Shown here: piece after piece, positions 11,650-24,000 of the stretch
Layout of the letters: each line of letters begins with the position of its first letter
Position numbering within the stretch: the stretch's first letter is position 1
DNA from: Symsagittifera roscoffensis
Lineage: Eukaryota; Xenacoelomorpha; Acoela; Convolutidae
DNA length: 64,000 nt
Direction: 5' to 3'
NCBI RefSeq assembly: GCF_963678635.1
Contig: NC_087067.1
Span: 50,152,233-50,216,232 of the forward strand
The notes under the pieces: generated by a model
The model's database searches: none
What the model saw: the letters and a program-made list of their open reading frames with translations, nothing else
What the model was told of the DNA's origin: nothing
Made by a program: the position numbers and the translations under genes

Positions 11650-12875
11650 AGATGGGCTAGTCAGACAGACAGACTAGTCAAATTCAGAACCATCAGACGC
11701 AACCATCGAAACATTTTGCTAACTTTGTACTTGCAGTACCGAAGTAAATTTGTACCGAAGTAAAATTGAAAACTCCATGTGAGTTCAATGCTGCCGATCT
11801 TAATGATAATTTGAGTTCTTAAGAATAATTGCACTGTTAATTTAGACTGTGCGACTTGAAACCGATGGTGTGTATTTATATCTTAACTGTAATTCTCAGT
11901 TTCTATAGATTTCGGCGGCTGAGAGTAATTATATGCATAAATAGATGGATAATGATTGGTATTGACTATCGATAAAACCAAATGCTACAGAAAGATAAAA
12001 CTGATATGATCTTTTCGTTGATTGAATTGTTTGCTGTTAATGAACGATAGAGTAAATTATTTTGTTGCTGAAATAGAAGTTAGTTCATTCCAACGTTTTT
12101 ATCATGGCCGTTGCCATCAGCAAGGTTGTTGCTAACGGATGCTAGACTTTCTCCACGTTACAAACTTGATTCACAGAAGTTACAAGCCAGTCTTGTTATG
12201 TTCCCAATGGAATTAATTTTTCCAATGGTTGATCTTCATATTTTTAACTTTTATTCACAGAAAAATTAAAAAAGCATTATTTTTTTCCAATGGTATTAAT
12301 GTTCCTCGTCAGTCTCCCGGTTGAGGATTTTTGCGACATGCACCGGCCGAGTAGACCGGTGTTCGAGTTGCGTAGGGGTGGGTTTTGGTGGTAGTCGAAC
12401 AAGTGATCGTTTTGTGGGATGCAAGAGAACAGGTGGGGTATATTGTACAAATTGAGCTGTCTAGACGGGAGACGCACCGGATTTGGGTGAGCTTACAGTG
12501 AGTAGTTCTGAGATGGGATTGTTTTGAAGAGTCAATAATTGGGGAAGGGTACAGATAGCCTTACACTTAAGGGTATGGGCAAGGAGCTTGGATACTTGCC
12601 TTGTGTGATTCAGCTTTAAAATTGATTTGAGTTGGTTAGAAACAAAATTAGAGACTTGGTATTGGTTATGACAACCGAAGGATCGATTTTAGCTGAACGG
12701 ATGGTTGAAAAACAACTCATAAATATATTTTTCGTCAAGAAAAACATTCAATTTTCAGACTAAATAAGACGAGAATGACTGTTCAAAACATCTAGCTGTT
12801 GGTGAGAGGCTGTCATCCCCACTTATTTCTTGTTTTACAATTTTAACTTAATTTTAGTTATTACTACCTCTCACT
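11650..12875. other. NFS1 3' region and spacer
   Basis: AT-rich; no canonical AATAAA is clear shortly after the stop. A tRNA-like B-box phrase (GGTGTTCGAGTTG, 12357-12369) follows an arm-like GCACCGGCCGAGTAGACCGGTG, probably SINE debris. No coding signal. Confidence 0.4.
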
Positions 12876-13301
12876 CAGGGGCGGATTTAGGTGGGAGGGG
12901 GGGCGGACGCCCCCCCCCCCTCAGGGATTCGACCCCCTGCCGACCCAAAGGGTCCCCCCTTTGATACTTTTTAAGAAATCCATTTTTGGCCAACCGACCC
13001 TAAAAATGTTCTATAGGCGCCTTCGGCGCCAATATATACTAATTTTGAGGGGGGAGCGAGCGCCGAAAAAACGCAATTTTTCGGTCAAAATTTTCCAAAA
13101 AGTGCCTAAAAACGCCTTTCTGACCTGTTTTTTCAAAATTTTGCCTGCTGCGCAAAAAATTTGGCCAAAATAGGGACAAAACCGTGCTTTGGGAGAGCTC
13201 GAAGAATCAATTTGGTCGACCTAAAAAAAAAGGTCGTCAAAATTTTCGAAAATTTTTTGAAAATCCGCCCCCCCCTCGAGAAAATCCTAGATCCGCCCCT
13301 G
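12876..13301. mobile_element. hAT-type non-autonomous element, full length
   Basis: Starts CAGGGGCGGATTTAGG and ends CCTAGATCCGCCCCTG, near-perfect terminal inverted repeats of the hAT type. The flanking 8-base duplications are CTCTCACT and CTCTCATC (6 of 8). Inside are G and C runs and a small palindrome GGCGCCTTCGGCGCC. No transposase frame. Other members are at 14370-14755, 25903-26183 and 48466-48868. Confidence 0.75.
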
Positions 13302-13404
13302 CTCTCATCACTGCAGTTTTTTGAAGCCTAATGAGTTGCCCTTCACTGCAAAAAATTACAAATTAGAAGACATCGAAACAAATTTCCTTTGAATTTCTTT
13401 TCAT

Positions 13405-14225
13405 ATTACCCTTGCAACAAGCAAGAGTATTGCAATCTCGTACTGCACTCTTTTTGCCCGTAAATAAGTTGTTCACGCGACCCTTCTCCTGGACTCATTC
13501 ATCTACCGGGCCTTTCTGTTGCAAAAGACATATTTTGAGCATATTAGGGTTTTAAATATCGCGTTTAATCGAAATTTGCTTTATGTTAATTGTAATTTTA
13601 CCACCTAGGTTTGTCAATTTTTTTTTGTCTTCTATCGGCTAATAGGCTTCGGCTTATTTTGTATCCACTTAGTGGCCTCTTATTGCGTCTTTTGATGACG
13701 GAAAGTTTGTGTGTCTGTATGTGATCTTAGGGGAAGAGGGACTCAGTAATTTTTTAATTCATCTGGAAGTTTTTTTTATCGTCATTAAGGGTTTCTGTTC
13801 AGGTTTTTTGGCTTCATTACCGCTTGGCAATTATATATTCAAATTCAATCAATCATCCAGCGCCTCTGGTGTAAAGGTTACACAAATGCTGAGACGGCAA
13901 AGGTTTATAGTTCGAATCCTGCCGGGTTCTTTGCTTTTTTGCAAAATAGAGTTTTTATGCTTTTTTGGACTATCGTCTGTTTATTTTTGACGGCTTAATT
14001 CCCGTAGCCGGAATTTTTTTTGAAGGTTCAGCTTCCTTCCAAGTTTCTTTTGCAAGCATGCTTGAGGCGACAACTCGGAGATTCGATTCCAATCGAGACA
14101 TGCTTTTTTGCGAACTGAAAATTGATAGGTAGTTTTTTGTCTCAGCTTATTTTTTTCGGCTTAGTTCCGCAGAAGGACTTTTTTTGAAAGTTTGACTTCT
14201 CTCTTGCATTCTGAAAGCTCCTTAA
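13405..14225 (+). repeat. tRNA-derived SINE-like repeat, two heads in tandem
   Basis: Begins with ATTACCCTTGCAACAAGCAA, a start shared with 15733 and 26524. Two tRNA-like heads follow: one with B box AGTTCGAATCCTGCC near 13911, a second with AGATTCGATTCCAATCG near 14080. Between and after them are T-rich stretches with the recurrent phrase CGGCTTAGTTCC. The heads are too degraded for functional tRNA genes. Related copies lie in LRRIQ1 intron 2. Confidence 0.5.
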
Positions 14226-14369
14226 TAAATTTTTAATGGTGCAGGTAACTTTGTTCCGGATACTTTGGGAGTTAGTTGCAATTTTTATATTTTTTATTGA
14301 CAAAAACGGTTTTTGGAAGGTTTTTCTTCAGTTTTTTTATTTTTCATTTGATTTTAATCATAGTCATTC

Positions 14370-14755
14370 ATTGTCGCCCCCTCCTCAGAAATTCGACACC
14401 CTGCCGACCCAAAGGGTCCCCACTTTGTACTATTTTCAGATAATTTTTGGTGACGGACCCTAAAAGTTTTCTAAAGGCGCCTTCGGTGCCAATATATACT
14501 AATTTTAAAGGGGAGCGCGCGCCGAAAAAACGGCGATTTTTTGGTCAACGTTTTCCAAAAATTGCCTAAAAGCTCCTTTTTTGTCATGTTTTTTTTCAAA
14601 ATTTTGCCTGCGGCGCAGAAAATTTGGTCAAAATGGGTCTTTGTAGTGATTTAGGAGAGCTCAGAAAATCAATTTGGTCGACTTAAAAAAAAGGTAGACA
14701 AAATTTTTTGAAACTCCGCCCCCCTCCCCTCGAGAAAAACCTAGATCCGCCCCTG
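14370..14755. mobile_element. hAT-type element, left end missing
   Basis: Same family as 12876-13301: shared GACCCAAAGGGTCCCC, AGGCGCCTTCGGTGCCAATA and right terminus CCTAGATCCGCCCCTG. The left terminal repeat cannot be recognised and no target duplication is visible. Confidence 0.6.
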
Positions 14756-15037
14756 CCTATGATTAAGGTTTAGAATTGAAGTATGTTTTCTAGATGAAGC
14801 TCTCGTTGCCCAGTCATAGATTTATAACTCTTCGAAGATACTTCTTGAGCTAATACATTGTTTATCTACTTATAGGGTCGTTTTTGCTTTAAATCATAAA
14901 TCTCATTTTGCAACAATTTGTTTCAGATCAATTAAATGTAAATTGAGTGTCGTACCACCGAAAGTTTACTAACTTAGACCTAGTTCGTTAGAACGTGACA
15001 TCTCGTTAAACACACCTGGAAAGAAGCCAGTTCAGAA

Positions 15038-18000
15038 ATGGATCTTAATGAGACATACGACATCGAAGCGGAGATCGAAGCCGAACTAGCTAAGATCCCT
15101 GATGACGAAGTGATCTTAAGTGACAATGAGAATGACGAGACAGTAGATGTCACAAGGGTGTCCGACATAGTGACTGAGGGCTGGTCATCTGAGGAGGCGA
15201 CTCCTGGAACTTCCCCAGAGAAGAAAACCACAGGTTCTGGAACACAGGAAACAGAACCAGTGACGTCACTCGACGAGGTAAGTTTGATATTTTATTGCTA
15301 CTTGTTTAAGCACTGGAATTGTTCGTGTTTTTGTTTCTCTATGAACTCGGCCTGTATAACTCCTGTTAGCCTCTTCGAAAATTTTGGTCTAATTTCTCTC
15401 TTGCTCCAGCTTTTCGTGCTTGCAGCAACTATGACTCTCAAAAAAACAACGTTGAATGACTTTTGACTCAAATTTCAGCAGCAGCATTCGAGATTAATGT
15501 GACGTCATGTGCTGCTTTAGGACGAGGATGTGTCTGTGATTTGGAGTAAACTGTGTGCGGGCGACGAAGTGGCCAGTCAACTGAGAGCGGACTTGGAGGA
15601 CTGCAGCAAACTACTACTGGACGCTGAAAAAAGTCAGTTTTATTAATGAATGTTGTAAAATAAGCTGATACTATTTTTGTTAAGGCAGTTAGATACTCTT
15701 AGAAAACCTGCGTGTTTGATACCTTATGATATTACCCTTGCGATTTTTACCCGTAAACAACTTTGTCCACGGGACTCATTGGACTTATTGAACTGGTGGT
15801 ACCTTGGTTCATAATTGCTTCAAATTTTGTAGTGTCTCTTGCACGCTTAGCTTGGTGTTAACCAAAACGCCTGGGAGGGCAAAGGTCCTGAGTTCGAATC
15901 TGATCAGAACCCGTTTTTTCAAACGGTAATTGTTCCGGTTCAAAAAAATTTTGGCCTATTATTTGTCAGCTTATATTTTGTCGGCTTAGTTGTCACATCT
16001 AAGAATCGTTTATTTTAGCTGTGAAAAATTAACCCTGCAGTTTAAAATCCGGCCGAATCGAAATTTGCTCTTCACAGTGGTTGTAAATTAACCAGCTCGA
16101 TTTGGTAAAATTTCACTTCTTTTTTCATTTTTTTCGTCTTTTTAATCGGCTTGATAAAATGTTAATATTTATATTGACTTAGTTAGCCTCTTTTTGCGTC
16201 GTTCCGTCCGAAAAAAAATTTGCGCGTGCGCTCTGACGGTAAAAGGGACTTGACATTTTTTGTAAGTTTAAAATTTTTCTGAATTTCTCGGCATGAAGGG
16301 TTTCTGCTCAGGTTTTTTTTGGCTTTGTTACCGCTTGGTTATTGTAAATTCAAATCCAATCAATCATCCGGCGCATCTGGCGTAGAGATAAAAACAACTG
16401 CTTGAGATGGCAAAGATTTGCGGTTCGAGTTCGGCCAGGCCTTTTTTTGTAAACTACAGTTTTTGTGCTTTTTCGGATTATCATCCGTCTGTTTATTTTT
16501 CTCGGCTTAGTTCCCAAAGCTCGATGGCTCAGCTTTATTCCAAGTTGCTGTTACCCCCTTGTTTGAGACGACAAAGCACAAGAGTTCGTTTTCAGTTGAG
16601 ACTTGTTCTTCTTGCAAATAAAAATTTTTGGATAGTTTAGATTATTCTATGTCTGCTTATTTGTGTCTGCTCAATTCCGCAGAAAGGACTTCGTAGAGTT
16701 TCTAATGGTGCAGTTAATTTTGTTCCGGATATTTTGGGATTTTGTTGCAATTTTTATTGACAAAAACGATTCTGTGAATTTTTTGCAATCTGGAGTTTTT
16801 GTGCTTTTACTGATTATCGTCCGCAAAGCTTGTGTGACAATAGGAACTCTCTTTTTTTCCAACCTAAACAGCAACTGTTCGTGTTCTTTTTGAAAGTGTT
16901 CGTTTTGATTAATAACCAGCTAGTAAGTGCAGCCAATGCTAAGAATATTAACACAGACTAGTATATTACCAATAGCACTTTAGCTTCAAGGTATCATGGA
17001 TTTGTAGCGTAGAGGTAAGGAAGGAGACCAGTAAAAAATAAGAGGGTTCGAACCTGGGCAGTGCCAGATGTCTTAATGAAATTTTTCGTATACTAGTTAA
17101 AATGCGTCCCTCTATAAACTGGGGTTTGTTAGTTGGTAAATTTTTTTTTTTTTCAAATTCACTGTTACTGCTAATGCGTCATAATTGGCTCGTGTCACTT
17201 AAAAATCTTGTAGACTCATAATTGGCGTGCGTCACCTTGGAAATTTTGTAGACTCAAAGTTTTACTCATTCAGTTTTTCCCATTATCATCATATTTTCGC
17301 TTGTTTATGCGAAGTGCAACTTCGCCTCTGTGTTATTTTTGTCGGCTTAGTTACCGTAGCTTGATGGTTCGGCTTTATTCCAATTTGCTGTATCCAGTAT
17401 GCTTGAAACGACAAAGCATGTGTGTTCGGTTTCAGTTGAGACTTTTTTCTTGCAAAATTTTTTTTTGGCCAATTTCGATTATTGTATTTCTGCTTATTTT
17501 TGTCTTGTCAGTTCCGCAGAAAGGACAAAAACGGCAAGAACCGTTATTGACAAAAACTTTTTTTGTTCGATTTTCATAAAATTCATGTTTGCATCGCAAG
17601 TGGTGCGAAGCTAAGCTTAGCCTCTGTGTAGAATAGTGATATAGATGATATTAAAAGTGCTAAATACTGTTTGAGTTTCTATTTTCTCGAATGAAAAAAA
17701 TCTTCGGCTCTAGTTAAAATGATTATAACATCGGTTTTTTGTTGCAGAAATCAGCTCACTGGAAGATGCTGAGTATTCTCTGGAAATATCAGAATTGGCT
17801 AAAAAGCAAGGCAAGACGCCAGACGAGCTGAAACGAGAGGTAAACATTGGGCTCCAGGACATTTCTGTTATCTAAATGTTACTAATTTGTTTTGTGCTTA
17901 AGATATTAAAAGACGTGGAAAAGTTGGAACAGGAACTAGAAATAGAAGCTAACAAAGCCGACGAAGCAGAAGAGCTGCTGAAACAGCAACAACAAATGAA

Positions 18001-21000
18001 TGAGACCTCCAACGAGCCCGAGGAACATCTGGAACTTGTAAAGCTTCATCAGAATGAAAATAATCAGCAATCTCAACCAACAACATCGGACTATTTTGAT
18101 AAAGATAGTTTGGTACTAGTTCCATCTAAACAAAGCAACAGGATCAGTATCAGTTCGTATGGAGGAACATCAGTAGTTCCAGGCACTCCTCTGGGTTCCC
18201 TGATGTCTGGATTTGGAAGTTTGAGAACTCCAACCTCCGCCTCGACTGGAAGGCCAGATACGATGATGAGCACTGGTCGTATGAGCAGTTTAGCAGTCGA
18301 ATGGGAACAGTTTTTAACTGAGGTCGAGCAAGGTCAGTTCTTCATCTGGAAGTTCTGCTGAGTGTGAAGCAATGTTGTCGTTAATCTAAATTTGAGATCA
18401 AGTGCTTTAAGCTTGGTTCGGTTGCAGTTTTGCTCACTGTTTTTGAGGATTTCAAGGGTAGCACTTGTTATTAATTAATACACGAGCAAATAAATATAAA
18501 CATAACAATTTTCAACATTAAGTGGACGATTTCTAGACCTTGAGTGAGTTTTGGGTTCTAATTATGTTGAATTTGGTTTTGTTGCGAATGAGTGTTGGTT
18601 TGTAGAAATGGAGCAGAGTACTCAGCAGCAACTAGAAGCAGTGGACTTGGAGAGAGAGGCGTTCAGAAGACTGCTGGACCTCCATCGGAGTCAGAGGAGG
18701 GAGGACCGAGGGAGGGCAGCCAGGATGCTCAAGTACAACAAGAGGGCTAAGGAGATGGGGCTGGAGAGCAAAGAGAGGAGAGAGGGGGAGAGGAGGAAGT
18801 TGGAGGGGGAGAAGGCTCTGTTGGAGCAGGCCAAGAAGGTACTTCATTCTTAGACGCGTATTCGTCAAATTTCAAAGACAATCAACTTTGTGTAGCTTAT
18901 CTTGATAGCGGTCGTCGTTTTAAACTACCGTCAAATTACTTTGCGATGGAAAGAATCTCACAAGCCAGATTTAGTGGATCCGTATTGTTTCGATGAGTTG
19001 AATACCATTATCGTTTTTTTTCTTTGTTTCGATAAACTTCATTTTGTCTTAACCTACTTAATGCAAGGCGAAGAAGTTTTGAAAGATTGGTCGCCATCAT
19101 TTCAGAACTACGATACGCAACGTTTGGCATGTGAGATGTTATGCCAAAATTTTGAGCAAGTTTCTGTTAAAAACGGCGCCCATTATCAATTCCTTTGAAA
19201 AGTTTTAGTATTGTTCACTGAAACCATTGTTGTTTCCAGGATCTGTTGACGTCAGTCGAGGAAGAAGAGAAAGAAACGCAGAAAAAATTGTTGCAATTGG
19301 AAACTGAGCACAAAGTAAGTGTAACACTTGACCTGCTGTTTAAATCCTTGATCATTTAGTTTTTATCGAGCTTGGGATTTTCTAGGAGTACATGAGACTG
19401 AAGGCAGAGGCTCTTGATAAGGAGAGGAGTGAGTTCCTGAAGATCCAACGGGAGTTCGAGAAGGAGACGAGAGAGAAGAGAAATGCGGCTGCCACCAGGA
19501 TACAGAAACTCTACAGGGGAATGATGTAAGTATAAGAAGAAAATACCCCATACATTATAGCCTATGCTATATTGCACGTGAGATAAGCAAGGTTTAAGAG
19601 ATATAAGACCACGATTCATGATTTAAGTTAGTGCGTTCGGGGTTACTGCGATATGCAGTGCTTTAAAATTATGGCATCTTGAATAAGATATTTTAATGGA
19701 CGAGTTTAACAGGAGTTAAAGACTTTTTAACCTCAGCCAAAATGAAAAATTCTTTAACTCCTGTGAAATTCGTTCACTAAAATATCTTATTCGAGGTTTT
19801 TATAGTAGACTATTAAAGCATGAAGAGGTATTACTGTTCAGGTCTCGCCAGAAGTACCGTCTGCTGATCAAATTGCGCAAGAAGAGAATGGACGAGTGGA
19901 GGGCGATGAGAGAGGCAGACGCCATTGCAGAATTGGCTCTGAAGAAGAGAGAGAAGACCAAAGTAGACGAAGAGAAACGGGCCAAAGAGGCAGCTGCGAA
20001 AGCTGAGAGGGTGAGCCATGCATTCATCTTAAGTATTATATTCTGCTTATTCATCCCAAGTTCCTTCGTTGAGATAATTGAATGGATGGAAAAGGGAGAT
20101 GAAATTATTAGACTCGTTACGGGATTCAAGATTTGTGTTATAGCTCTTTTGTTGCTAAGTCTAAGTTGTAGATAGCATCTCCAGGTTTTAATTGCGCTCA
20201 AGTTTCCAGTGCAAATGGCAAATTGACTGGACGACGTTATTTTATTTAAAAATCATCCTTATAGATCATATTTAATACAGTTGACATAGATATATTTTTA
20301 AAGTCATGCTCACAGATCAAATAATCGAAAAATGTTGTTCATTAGCTTCCAAACATTTTGTTCAGTAGAATCACTAAGAACCAAAAAAATTATAATGCGT
20401 TATGTTATTCATTCAGCAGCTCACCTGTTGTTTGGGAAGATCCAACTAAATACTCAAATCGGGAGTGTGATGATTGTTTTGTTTGAACTCAACTGATCAT
20501 CTCTCTCTAATTTGCCCTTCTGTTACTGCAGGTGAAGAAAGAGAATGAGGAGGCGAAGCTGAAGATCAAGCGGGAGGAGGAGGAGAGAAAGAAAGAGAGG
20601 GCGGAGAAGAGGAAGAGGAAGACGGAAGAGAGAATCAAAGAGTTGGCAACCACACAGGAAGTCGATCAGGTTCGATTTTCTTTTGTTTTTGCCCATTATT
20701 CAGACAGTTCTCAAAGTAAAGATTATGACACACAGATTATGAATTTCACAAAAAGACACTGGACTCTAATTTAAATCTGCACTTAAACATTAATTTAGCT
20801 ATGATTGCCTCTCATTTTTGCAGGACTTAGCCTAATTCAATTGCTCTATATATATAAAAAAAAAAATTCAAATTATGCACGCATAAATCGAAGGAGTTCT
20901 CATCCCTATTGTGTATACATTGCTTACAGATAAGAAGAAAGAGATCTATATTTACACAATCGAGCAGCTAGTGTATTAGTATGAACCTTTTTTCTAACCT

Positions 21001-24000
21001 AACTCGAAAATAAAATAGTTCACTTATTTGATGGCACTTTTAGCGTTGGAAATTATTGTTCTCTGCTTTTTTTTGTAATTAGTGTTTGTGATGCATTGAG
21101 CGTATGTGGCTGAGTGTTTAGTGCGTGAGACTCATAATATTTAGGTCATAATAGGTCGCAGCTTGAATAGGAGACGTAGCCGCATTTTTACTAATTCGAC
21201 GTTTTATTGCTACTGTTTTTGCACTTTATAGAGCTGCTTTTTGCCGTGTTCTCGCTAGTGTTTGCGAAGCGAAGCTTTGCTTCTATGGCGACTTTTGGAA
21301 TGTTTTGAAATAGACTTCCTCAAACAAGCAACCATTGATTTCGAAAAAGCGGCCAGAATTGCATTTATTTCAAAATCTGAAAACAAAAAACCCAATACTG
21401 CTACTTCATGTGTGCCACAGCGTCTGGCGTCTTATTCTATCTAATGGAAGCTCAAATAACTATAGGAGTGATTTAGAATTCCGTGAGCCTGAATGCTACT
21501 TAGTACCGCTTTCTTGCCAGTGAGTGATGTTTCCAGTGCCTTTCAAAGTTCCGGAAGACATAGCCCACGATAGCCCAGACAATATTTGACTACCTTGAAG
21601 ATATTTTGTTGGTGGACTCTCGGCGCCGAATGGAGAACGTAGTCAAAACGATTCGTCGGTGACTACTAGAATTGCCATCAGCGTTTTAGAACCGGGCGTC
21701 CAAAAATGCAGTTGAAGGCTGTAATTGCAATTTCGTTAAACTGGTCAACGCAAATCAACCTTCATTTCCAAAGCTCATCGAAAGAACAGAATGCCGAAAT
21801 CCTGATTCAAAATTTTATCCCGTTATAAAATCAGCGTTGTTTAACTTGCTAAAAACCGAGTTATTTGCAGCGGCAGCAATATCAAATAATGATTGCTATT
21901 CATTATTCAAAGCAGTAAGTTTCAATATCGAGCTTGATCCGGACAAAATGATCGATTTAATTAAGCTTTTCCCATCTTTTTCGATTTTAACCTAACCAAG
22001 TCGAGTCTTTTCGACTTGGGCCTATTTTTCTCGTTTTCAGGTTTTTCATTATGGAAATTTCAACCGAATTGCGAAAATGTTTCTGAGCCGAGATTTGAAG
22101 TTGTGACCTTATGATCTTGAAACCAATATTTTCACCGCTCAGTCAAGCGCTTGTTAGTGTGTCCATTGTTTCTTATGGAATTTTCGCCTCACTTTGACTG
22201 TTCCATAGTTATTGGTTAATCATAAAGTCTAATTATAGAACGATCAAACAGAAGCAAAATATCAAAGCTTTAATGATCTCAAGGACAAGTCAAGAATTTA
22301 TTTTTGGATAATTTTATCAGGACACAAATGACAATGCACCGTGTTAGATGCTCTTGAAAAATTCAGCAGTGTGCTGGTTGCTCTGAAAATTATATTATCA
22401 CTTTTTGCAGCCGAGTTCATTAAATTTTCAGTTTTTCTTAGCATTTAACAAAGTTGCAATAAAAATGCTTCAGTTTTTTCTAGTCAAACAACCCACTTGA
22501 AGACATTTTTACGGGAAATTACAAACAGTAACTCATTAAAAAAATTATTTAACTTATTTTCACGTTTTTGGTTGTCTTGTCGTTTTTGTGTTGGGACAAA
22601 AAAAAATTTGGACCTGATTATCGTTGGTTTTATGGTTTTATGAAGATTGATAAAAGTTCGGCTAGAATTGATATCCTACCTCTCGAATTGAACTGCAAAC
22701 GTTTCAGGTCAGAACTTATGTTACCTAGCAATCAAAATTTGTGTGCCGTTTCAGCTAGAATTGGAGCAACAGGCGATAGAAGTGATCGAAAAGCTACGAT
22801 CAGATGAGAAATCGAAGGTCGAGAAGAAAGTAGACAGACTGAACGAACAGAAGAAGCAGGGAGGAGGCAAGAAGAAAAACAAAAACAGCAAAGACATGAA
22901 GCCAAACCAATCTGAAGATACCGAAAATACTACTGCGGACGAAAGTGTTCATTCTCTCGCCACAATAGACGAAGAACAAGAAAACAAAAACAACAAAGTT
23001 GACGGTGCCTCGATAGACCACGATGAAGAGAAAGAATCCAATGACCTCGAATCATCAGGTGTTGACGGGGTTACTGTTAGTTCCAATACAGTTCCTCGTG
23101 ATGTTACTTCTCAAAGTGAAACTACTAGTAGTAGTTTAACAGAAGTTACGCTGATGGCAAACATTGCGAAAGAAAGTAGCGACTTTGCTCAAGCTAATCT
23201 AGAAACAGAGAATGACGTTACTGAGGTTCCAGATGATATTGACGAGGACAACGACACGGCGGTTGAAAATGATCTGACTATGGGTGATTTAGAGGAGAAA
23301 GGAGACTCGAAGTTTGACTTCAACACAGAGATAAACAATCTCATTGAGCCAGAAAAGGCTAATGATGAAAATAAACAGACTAACCCAATTGAAAGTTCAG
23401 AAACTAATCACAAAGGAGATGATAAAGTCGCTCTAGATAATGAAAAGAAAGGCAGTTCGGGCGGCGCTCATGGAATGTTTGTGGTTAATGATGCGCCTGA
23501 AAATTCAGATAGCAATGAAAGCAATCAACAGGAAAAAAATGATGTATCTATTTCATCTGACAGACGAAACAAAAATAGCGAAAATGTTGGTGCTGTCCAG
23601 CTTGTAGATAAACAACAAGCTGAATTTACTGGAGGCGGTAAAATTAGTTTTGATATTTACGATAACTCAACTAAGGAGAACCCTAAAGCTTTGATTGAAC
23701 CCGAAGAATTATCAGAAGCAAATGAAAACTCGCATCAGATTTTGCCGAAATATCCACAAGTAGACGACACAGGGCATACTCGAGGAGGAAGCGTGGATTC
23801 ACATATCGTAGACCACAAAGATAAGGAATTGACTAAAAATTCGTTGCCTAGTCAAAATTCGCAATCGAAAATTGAGCGAACAAAAAGTGCAACAAAACGA
23901 GTATCGTTTGAAGAAAACGAAGTTAACGGAATTGAATCATCCGAAAAAGCTGAAAACAAAACCGATCGAAAATCTGAGGAAGGTAATTTAAATAACGACT

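Noticed and set aside
13709-13990. Hydrophobic frames in SINE-like repeats (also 16407-16640, 17301-17579, 42322-42675)
   Set aside because: The frames arise from T-rich repeat bodies that are shared between copies.
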